A stretch of 18,364 bases of DNA from an uncultured Eubacteriales bacterium (lineage in GTDB: Bacteria; Bacillota; Clostridia; Christensenellales; QAND01). Under the pieces are notes generated by a model. The model searched no databases, was not told where the DNA came from, and saw only the letters and a program-made list of their open reading frames with translations. The first letter of the stretch is position 1. Every line of letters begins with the position of its first letter. Made by a program: the position numbers and the translations under genes. Positions 13,548 to 18,364 of the stretch are shown piece by piece. Location: contig UREB01000010.1 in NCBI GenBank assembly GCA_900546685.1, forward strand, positions 1-18,364, read 5' to 3'.

Positions 13548-14201
13548 TCATTGCCATGTCCCATCCAGGGCAATGGTTTCCACTCGATAAGGGATCTGTT
13601 TACCGGAGGCTGCAAGCGCCTGTTGAATGATACGATCCATCCCACCGCAGCACGGCACCTCCATTCGAACCAGCGTAATATCCTTAATGTCGTTTTGCTG
13701 AAAAATTGCGCACAGCTTTTCTTCGTACGGTGCATCATCCAGCTTTGGGCATCCGATCAGCGTGATTCGTCCTTGCATAAAGGCCGTGTGAAATTCATGA
13801 TAGGCATAGGCTGTGCAATCTGCAGCAATGAGCAAGTGTGCCCCCTGATAATACGGCGCCTGGATGGGGGCCAACTGAATCTGTACCGGCCACTGCATCA
13901 AAGCGCTGCCTGACGCCGGGTTTGTGAACGTTTGGCTCTGTGCGCCGGCACAGCGGCTTTGCTTGCCCATTCTCAGCTCCACAGCCGCCTGGTCATAAGC
14001 CACCGCCTCCCTGACTTCAAAGGAGATCGCCCCTGTGGGGCAAGCCGGCAGACAATCCCCCAAGCCGTCACAATAATCATCTCGCATCAAGGCGGCCTTT
14101 CCGTCTATCATAGCGATTGCGCCTTCATGGCATGCCTTTGCGCATAGCCCGCAACCATTGCATTTTTCTGTATCAATTTTAATGATCCTTCGTCTCATCA
14201 T
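13548..14201 (-). CDS. 4Fe-4S dicluster ferredoxin-like protein with C-terminal CCGG domain
   Basis: The 217-residue protein has an N-terminal bacterial ferredoxin unit and a longer C-terminal domain. The first cluster motif is CNGCGLCAKAC (Cys14, 17, 20, 24). The second reads YCDGLGDCLPACP (Cys44, 50, 54), with a wider first gap than CxxCxxC. The C-terminal part contains ADCTAYAYHEF (Cys129), IGCPKLDD (Cys151) and VPCCGG (Cys184-185), which suggests another metal or redox site. Proteins of this build are often encoded beside Crp/Fnr regulators and the hybrid cluster protein in anaerobes; an hcp gene is not in this window. The start at 14201 follows CAGGAGG by 5 nt (the next ATG, 14198, is equally possible). 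It is divergent from the Crp/Fnr gene, so that regulator probably controls it. Electron transfer or nitrosative stress is inference. Confidence 0.87.
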   Translation of the reverse strand: MMRRRIIKIDTEKCNGCGLCAKACHEGAIAMIDGKAALMRDDYCDGLGDCLPACPTGAISFEVREAVAYDQAAVELRMGKQSRCAGAQSQTFTNPASGSALMQWPVQIQLAPIQAPYYQGAHLLIAADCTAYAYHEFHTAFMQGRITLIGCPKLDDAPYEEKLCAIFQQNDIKDITLVRMEVPCCGGMDRIIQQALAASGKQIPYRVETIALDGTWQ

Positions 14202-14216
14202 TATTTCCTCCTGATT

Positions 14217-14245
14217 TTGCTTTTTCATCACGGATATCGTACAAT
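14217..14245 (+). promoter_or_regulatory. Promoter of the Crp/Fnr gene
   Basis: TTGCTT (14217-14222), 17 nt, TACAAT (14240-14245). The start would be near 14252, about 40 nt before the ATG. Confidence 0.55.
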
Positions 14246-14263
14246 ACAGCCAAAAGATTTTCT

Positions 14264-14277
14264 GTTGTTTTTACAAC
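14264..14277. promoter_or_regulatory. Putative Crp/Fnr-type operator
   Basis: GTTGT TTTT ACAAC is a 5-4-5 dyad, a spacing like that of FNR-type boxes. It lies downstream of the crp promoter core and 14 nt before the ATG, so binding there would repress the regulator's own gene. Confidence 0.5.
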
Positions 14278-14291
14278 GAAAGAAGGAAAAA

Positions 14292-14966
14292 ATGAAAAAA
14301 ATAACCGCTGCGCTGTGCGACATGCCCTTATTTAAGGGGCTCTCTGAGCCTCAGATCCAACAGGCATTGGAAAGTTTCCATGCCTATACTCGTTGCTATG
14401 ATAAGGGTACTTATCTGCTCTCTTGTGGCCAACCACCGCAATTTGGCCTTGTGATTGCCGGAGAAGTACACATCATCAAGGAGGATTTTTGGGGACATCG
14501 CAGCCTATTGGCACAGCTAGGCCCTGGTGCGTTGTTTGGGGAATCCTTTTCCCTAAGTGCAACACCGTCTCTGCCCGTCTCCGTTTTGGCCGGCACCCAG
14601 GTAGAAGCGCTGTTTTTTCGGGCCGAGCTTTTTTTCCAACCATCCGTGGTCTCTGCCTGTTCCATTTCGTTGGTAACAAATCTGCTGGGCATCCTTGCAG
14701 AAAAAAATCAGCTGCTGACGCAGAAAATCGAGCACATCTCCAAACGCAGCCTGCGCGCAAAGCTGCTTTCCTATCTCTCCGAGCAAGCGCAGCTGGCGCA
14801 TAACAACGCGTTTACCATTCCGATGAACCGGCAACAGCTCGCGGACTATCTGTGTGTGGATCGAAGCGCACTTTCCTCCGAGCTTAGCAAAATGCGCCAA
14901 GAAGGGCTCCTACTATTTTGGAAAAACCATTTCACATTGTTGGGCCCGGAAGTTCCTACAGCCTGA
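14292..14966 (+). CDS. Crp/Fnr family transcriptional regulator
   Basis: A 224-residue regulator with an N-terminal cyclic-nucleotide-binding-like beta barrel (about 15-120, including LGPGALFGESFSLSA near 77-91), a long dimer helix (about 125-160) and a C-terminal helix-turn-helix with MNRQQLADYLCVDRSALSSE near 183-202. The barrel lacks an obvious cAMP-binding Arg-Ser motif, and no four-cysteine FNR cluster is present at the N-terminus. It may sense another ligand or heme, as HcpR-like proteins do. ATG at 14292 follows AGAAGG; the upstream frame to 14217 is promoter DNA. It is divergent from the ferredoxin-like gene with about 90 nt between starts, and a GTTGT-N4-ACAAC dyad sits in the gap. 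The most likely job is control of that gene and itself. Confidence 0.9.
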   Translation: MKKITAALCDMPLFKGLSEPQIQQALESFHAYTRCYDKGTYLLSCGQPPQFGLVIAGEVHIIKEDFWGHRSLLAQLGPGALFGESFSLSATPSLPVSVLAGTQVEALFFRAELFFQPSVVSACSISLVTNLLGILAEKNQLLTQKIEHISKRSLRAKLLSYLSEQAQLAHNNAFTIPMNRQQLADYLCVDRSALSSELSKMRQEGLLLFWKNHFTLLGPEVPTA

Positions 14967-14983
14967 TCCCTTTGACAAAGATG

Positions 14984-15012
14984 TTGGGAAGGCACATAAA
15001 GTATGCTAGAAT
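14984..15012 (+). promoter_or_regulatory. Promoter of the UroD-like gene (extended -10)
   Basis: TTGGGA (14984-14989), 17 nt, TAGAAT (15007-15012) preceded by TG at 15004-15005, an extended -10. A second possible -35, TTGACA at 14972-14977, pairs with CATAAA at 17 nt. Confidence 0.5.
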
Positions 15013-15044
15013 AGAAGAGATCAACATAAAAAGGAGAATTGAAT

Positions 15045-16019
15045 ATGAATGCAAAAACCAGGGCTTTGAACGCCATGGAGGGGCTGGCGGTAGACCGGGT
15101 CCCCGTGATGCTTTATCGTCATTTTCCCGAACAGGATGCGGATAACTCCGTAGGCGCCTATATAAAGTGGGCCCGCGAAAGCAAGGTGGACATGCTGCTT
15201 TTGCAATGTGATGGCAATGACGGCTGCCCCATCGAAAATGTCTCGGGCACCATCGAAGATTTCAAGCATCTTCACCCCATCAAGCGCACGCATCCCTTCA
15301 TTGCCAAGCAGGTTGACCGTGCCAAGCGGGTCTCAGAGGCGCTTTCCGATGAGGTCGCTGTTTTCGGTCTTCTATATACTGCGTTTAACAACGTGCGTAA
15401 ATCCATGCGGTTGGATTTCAACGGCATGGATATGCTGTCAGCGTGGCGCAATCATCGGCAGATCGTTGAGGATGCCATTGCATTTGCTCGTGACTGCAAC
15501 GATATGCTGTTGGATGCCTACAAAGAGGAAACGGCCCTGGATGGCGTCATGCTTTCTTTCCGCCGCAACCATAAGACGTTTCAGTTTGACGAGGAAGAGT
15601 TCCGTAGGGAAATGCTGCCTCTGGATCGCCAGCTTTTGCAGCATGCCAACGAAAATTTTGCCCATAATATCATGCACATCTGTGGGGATCTCGGGGAAAA
15701 CGACCTTACGCTATGGAACGATCTCCCGTATCAGACTGTAAACTGGGATATGCACGTGGAAAAAATAGATACATTTGAAAAAGCCCGCGCCTTCTTCAAG
15801 CCAGGCACCACGCTGATGGGAGGTTTTGATCATCGCCCCGGCACCCTTCTCTATACCGGCAGCAAAGAGGAGATTCAGCGCCAGACCAAAGCTTTCCTTG
15901 AAAGCGCCGGCCAGCAAAATCTCATCCTCAGCTCAGATTGCAGCATTCATTATTCTTTGCCCAGCGAACATATTCATTGGGTCATTGAGGCTTGTGAGAG
16001 CTACGCTGCAGCACGCTGA
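15045..16019 (+). CDS. Uroporphyrinogen decarboxylase-superfamily protein (MtaA/CmuA-like methyltransferase type)
   Basis: A 324-residue TIM-barrel protein of the UroD superfamily. It lacks the arginine-rich N-terminal motif of true heme-pathway HemE (the equivalent stretch reads PVMLYRHFPEQD). It keeps a zinc-ligand set typical of the corrinoid methyltransferase branch: His211 and Cys213 in MHICGDLG, and Cys299 in LSSDCSIHYS. This favours methyl-group transfer between a corrinoid protein and a thiol over porphyrin decarboxylation. No corrinoid protein or coenzyme-M-like partner is encoded nearby, so substrate is open. ATG at 15045 follows AAGGAGA by 7 nt; TTG at 15039 is too close. The gene is monocistronic, with its own promoter and a strong terminator. 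Confidence 0.85.
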   Translation: MNAKTRALNAMEGLAVDRVPVMLYRHFPEQDADNSVGAYIKWARESKVDMLLLQCDGNDGCPIENVSGTIEDFKHLHPIKRTHPFIAKQVDRAKRVSEALSDEVAVFGLLYTAFNNVRKSMRLDFNGMDMLSAWRNHRQIVEDAIAFARDCNDMLLDAYKEETALDGVMLSFRRNHKTFQFDEEEFRREMLPLDRQLLQHANENFAHNIMHICGDLGENDLTLWNDLPYQTVNWDMHVEKIDTFEKARAFFKPGTTLMGGFDHRPGTLLYTGSKEEIQRQTKAFLESAGQQNLILSSDCSIHYSLPSEHIHWVIEACESYAAAR

Positions 16020-16027
16020 TCCCAAAT

Positions 16028-16069
16028 AAAAAAGGCCTTGCAGACGATGGTGCCTGCAAGGCTTTTTTT
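16028..16069 (+). terminator. Intrinsic terminator between the UroD-like gene and gerQ
   Basis: GCCTTGCAG (16035-16043) pairs with CTGCAAGGC (16054-16062), with an A run before and seven T after. It is placed to stop both converging genes. Confidence 0.92.
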
Positions 16070-16078
16070 ATGTCGTAT

Positions 16079-16453
16079 TCAGCGCCGCTGTCCTGGGTAG
16101 GAAGCATTGCGGTATGCATTGGTCTGAAAATTTCTTTGGCCAAAATTCTCTGGCCGGGTCCGTGAGTTATACACCGTAACAAACTTGACAGAGTATACGT
16201 CACAGATCATAAACGGGCCATCCGGCCCTTCCTGCAGGGTCATAAAATTATTGCCTACTGCGTACAAAATGCCAGAACGCTCTACCAGGTTATTGCTGCC
16301 GATGAGAAATTCAGCCGTCACAAAATAGCCGATGCTTTTGGCCAATACCTCTGAGAATGATTCGGCATAAAACTCAGAGGTCGTGTTGGCCTGCTGTCCC
16401 TCATAACCTGGATTCTTCATTAAATCATCCAAAATCTGCGGATCTACCTCCAT
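16079..16453 (-). CDS. gerQ: Spore coat protein GerQ-like
   Basis: The 124-residue protein carries the GerQ core at about 40-95: YFVTAEFLIGSNNLVERSG, then LYAVGNNFMTLQE and CDVYSVKFVTVY. GerQ is a coat protein needed in Bacillus for CwlJ to reach and work in the spore coat. The N-terminal 40 residues are polar and the tail is rich in Arg, Asn and Gln, which fits a short coat protein. ATG at 16453 follows AAAGGAGAGGG. It lies 23 nt after the cwlJ stop on the same strand, so cwlJ-gerQ form an operon, an arrangement also known in some Bacillus species. Expression in the mother cell under a sporulation sigma factor is expected. A terminator shared with the converging gene follows. Confidence 0.9.
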   Translation of the reverse strand: MEVDPQILDDLMKNPGYEGQQANTTSEFYAESFSEVLAKSIGYFVTAEFLIGSNNLVERSGILYAVGNNFMTLQEGPDGPFMICDVYSVKFVTVYNSRTRPENFGQRNFQTNAYRNASYPGQRR

Positions 16454-16476
16454 GGCATCCCTCTCCTTTCTCTCTT

Positions 16477-16917
16477 CTATGTCTCATTGTATGCTTCTGT
16501 GGGGTTATAGAAGCAGTGGTCTCCGATTCTTGTCACAAAATACCCCACCTTGCTGGGGAAGTTTTTCTTGCAGGTAGGGCTGTATGGGTTGAAAAACCAA
16601 AGGGCTTGCCCCAGATTCAGCAGCCGGTTGCCCGCAATGGCCCAGTCCGCAATATCATAATGAATTTGCTCTGGGCGCATGTTGTATATGTTTTGCGGGT
16701 TATACCGCCCACGTTCTGTTTCAGAGGCGCATACAAACTGCCCCGGCTGAAGGATGATGTTGCGGAGGCTGCCCTGGCCTACGCGTGCATACTCTCCCGT
16801 AGTTGCATTGACACGGTTCATCACAACGCTGGCCACCGCCCTCATCCCGTTGTCACCTTCTCCTCCGGCTTCGCACTGGATCAAGCGTGCAAATAATTCC
16901 CTATCCGTAAACGGCAT
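16477..16917 (-). CDS. cwlJ: Spore cortex-lytic / cell wall hydrolase of the SleB/CwlJ family
   Basis: A 146-residue catalytic domain with no signal peptide or peptidoglycan-binding repeat, which matches CwlJ rather than SleB. It begins MPFTDRELFARLIQCEAGGE; Glu16 in CEAGGEG is the expected catalytic glutamate, followed by GMRAVASVVMNRVN, GQFVCA and ALWFFNPYSP, all typical of the family. CwlJ hydrolyses cortex peptidoglycan during germination and depends on GerQ for its place in the spore coat. ATG at 16917 follows a GGGAGAGGGG site. The gene leads the cwlJ-gerQ operon and is divergent from murC. Upstream, CATAAAATA is a possible sporulation-sigma -10 element. Confidence 0.92.
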   Translation of the reverse strand: MPFTDRELFARLIQCEAGGEGDNGMRAVASVVMNRVNATTGEYARVGQGSLRNIILQPGQFVCASETERGRYNPQNIYNMRPEQIHYDIADWAIAGNRLLNLGQALWFFNPYSPTCKKNFPSKVGYFVTRIGDHCFYNPTEAYNET

Positions 16918-16957
16918 GTTTTTTCCCCTCTCCCTTGCACCTTATGAACCAAAGCAA

Positions 16958-16966
16958 TATTTTATG
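16958..16966 (-). promoter_or_regulatory. Candidate sporulation-sigma -10 element for cwlJ-gerQ
   Basis: CATAAAATA on the minus strand, about 40 nt before the cwlJ ATG, fits a sigma-E/K -10 pattern (CATA-N3-TA). I found no convincing -35 at the expected distance. Confidence 0.3.
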
Positions 16967-17017
16967 CGTCCCTTTTTTCCCGATCTTATGCCTGTTCTTC
17001 CTTCTATCCGGAAAAGG

Positions 17018-17047
17018 TTGATAAACCGATAATTTTGCGAGTATAAT
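17018..17047 (+). promoter_or_regulatory. Sigma-A promoter of murC
   Basis: TTGATA (17018-17023), 18 nt, TATAAT (17042-17047), with a leader of about 25 nt to the TTG start. Confidence 0.75.
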
Positions 17048-17078
17048 GGAACAAATCATATGAAGGAGCGGAAAAGCA

Positions 17079-18364
17079 TTGTCTAGCTCATTTACACTGA
17101 AAAAAGGACAACACCTGCATTTCATCGGCATTGGCGGCTGCAGCATGAATGGTCTGGCGATGATTATGCATCATCAGGGATATACCATAACCGGTTCGGA
17201 TCGCGTTGCGTCCGCGTTTACCGATCATCTGGAAAGTCTTGGCATCAAGGTATATATCGGCCATGAAGCCAGCCAAATTGAAGGAGCGGACGCCATTGTA
17301 TACAGCGCTGCTATCAAGCCAACCAACCCGGAAATGGCCGCTGCCTTGGCAAAGGGCATTCCTACCATAGAGCGTTCTGTTTTGCTCGGTATGATCTCCG
17401 GCCACTTTAAAGAGGTTATCGGCATTGCCGGCTGCCATGGCAAAACCACCATCACCTCCATGCTGGGCTTGATTTTATTAAAAGCACAAAAGGATCCTAC
17501 CGTCCATGTAGGTGGAGAGGTAGAGTTTTTAACAGGCGGTACGCGCGTGGGGCATAGCGGATTGTTTGTTACCGAAGCATGCGAATATGTTCGTAGCTTT
17601 CTTACATTGCATCCGACCATCGAGGTCATCAACAACATTGATGACGATCATTTAGACTGTTATAAGGATATAGAAGAGATTGCTTCCGTGTTTGATGAGT
17701 TTATTCATCTTATGCCAAAAACCGGCGTGTTTGTTGCCAATATTGAAGACTGGCGCGTAGCTGAGTTGGTAAAGACCTGCCCAGTTCGCACCGTGACCTA
17801 TGCCTTAGACGAAAAGGCGGATTATCAAGCACAGCATATCGAGTATGACGGTTATGGCCATCCCTCCTTTACGGTGTTGGATCATGGGAAACCTGTACAG
17901 AAGATCCAATTGGGTGTACCCGGCCGGCATAACGTACAAAATGCGCTGGCCGCCATCGCGGTCGCGCGCCAGCTGGGCGTACCATACGATTGCATTGCCG
18001 ATGCCTTGGCCGAATACCGGCTGGTAGCGCGTAGGTTCGAGTTCTTTGGAGAAAAGGACGGCGTAAAGCTGTTTCACGATTACGCCCATCATCCTAGCGA
18101 GATCCGAGCCTGTTTACAGGCAGCCAAGCAGACGCCACACAAAAAGCTTTGGTGCATTTTCCAATGCAATTCCTATACGCGGGCAAAAACTTTGATGGAA
18201 AAATATGGAAAATGCTTTGAGGACGCCGATGAGGTTCTAGTACCGGATATCTATCCGGGGCGGGATATCGATACCGGCATTGTACATGCCAGGGATCTCG
18301 TTGCAGAAATCGCAAAAAACGGTACGAAGGTAGAATACCTGCCTACCTTTGAAGAGATTCGTGA
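17079..18364 (+). CDS. murC: UDP-N-acetylmuramate--L-alanine ligase (partial, 3' end outside window)
   Basis: The open frame runs from TTG at 17079-17081 to the window edge, 428 codons of a protein usually near 450-460 residues. MurC adds L-Ala to UDP-MurNAc with ATP, the first peptide step in peptidoglycan synthesis in the cytoplasm. Landmarks are the UDP-binding FIGIGGCSMNGLA (14-26), ATP loop GCHGKTTITSML (118-129, usual GTHGKTT), TEACEYVRSFLTLHP, INNIDDDHLDCY, GRHNVQNALAAIAVA and DYAHHPSEIRA. TTG is the only plausible start: the ATG at 17060 meets a stop after eight codons. The GAAGGAG site is 10 nt away, rather far. It has its own sigma-A promoter and is divergent from cwlJ-gerQ. Later genes on the right are not visible. 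Confidence 0.93.
   Translation, partial: MSSSFTLKKGQHLHFIGIGGCSMNGLAMIMHHQGYTITGSDRVASAFTDHLESLGIKVYIGHEASQIEGADAIVYSAAIKPTNPEMAAALAKGIPTIERSVLLGMISGHFKEVIGIAGCHGKTTITSMLGLILLKAQKDPTVHVGGEVEFLTGGTRVGHSGLFVTEACEYVRSFLTLHPTIEVINNIDDDHLDCYKDIEEIASVFDEFIHLMPKTGVFVANIEDWRVAELVKTCPVRTVTYALDEKADYQAQHIEYDGYGHPSFTVLDHGKPVQKIQLGVPGRHNVQNALAAIAVARQLGVPYDCIADALAEYRLVARRFEFFGEKDGVKLFHDYAHHPSEIRACLQAAKQTPHKKLWCIFQCNSYTRAKTLMEKYGKCFEDADEVLVPDIYPGRDIDTGIVHARDLVAEIAKNGTKVEYLPTFEEIR

Noticed and set aside
15045..16019. hemE (heme biosynthesis uroporphyrinogen decarboxylase)
   Set aside because: The HemE N-terminal arginine motif is absent, and a zinc His/Cys set typical of methyltransferases is present.
1..18364. 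CRISPR array, IS element, prophage, tRNA or rRNA
   Set aside because: No regularly spaced repeats, no transposase or integrase frames, no tRNA-like cloverleaf noticed on reading both strands.

Overview
The window reads as a piece of chromosome from an anaerobic, endospore-forming Firmicute, most likely class Clostridia. The reasons are Shine-Dalgarno sites close to AGGAGG, frequent TTG and GTG starts, sigma-A-like promoters, a spore germination pair (cwlJ-gerQ), an iron-sulfur protein with a Crp/Fnr regulator, and no tRNA, rRNA, phage or IS element. Base composition looks roughly balanced rather than AT-rich. Species cannot be named from the sequence alone.

Layout. 1-2150 (minus): ABC-2 type exporter, ATPase followed by a permease that runs off the left edge, overlapping by 8 nt. 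2286-3755 (minus): two neighbouring broken genes, a DUF2798-like membrane protein with a frameshift and a LysR regulator with one in-frame ochre stop. 3828-6045 (minus): a C69 (secernin-type) dipeptidase and an aldo/keto reductase. 6274-8267 (minus): an operon of a zinc alcohol dehydrogenase and a class II ketose-bisphosphate-type aldolase. The MarR regulator at 8430-8888 (plus) is divergent from it, and a dyad lies over the operon promoter. 9039-12700 (plus): OmpR-type response regulator, sensor kinase, membrane-anchored protein of unknown function, and a VanY-like D,D-carboxypeptidase. Matching 11-bp tandem repeats precede the first and last of these genes. 12779-13177 (minus): a GYF_2-domain membrane protein. 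13548-14966: a two-cluster ferredoxin-like protein divergent from a Crp/Fnr regulator. 15045-16019 (plus): a zinc-type UroD-superfamily methyltransferase-like protein. 16079-16917 (minus): cwlJ-gerQ. 17079-end (plus): murC, cut by the right edge.

How the genes may work together. Three blocks concern the envelope or spore (regulator/kinase/VanY, cwlJ-gerQ, murC). Two are small catabolic or redox units under local regulators (MarR with ADH-aldolase, Crp/Fnr with ferredoxin). The ABC exporter is incomplete here and has no regulator of its own in view.

I see no convincing undescribed multi-gene system. The most interesting signals are the shared tandem-repeat operator of the two-component/VanY locus, the paired decay of the LysR and DUF2798 genes, and the MarR control region with a consensus promoter and a dyad over the opposing promoter.
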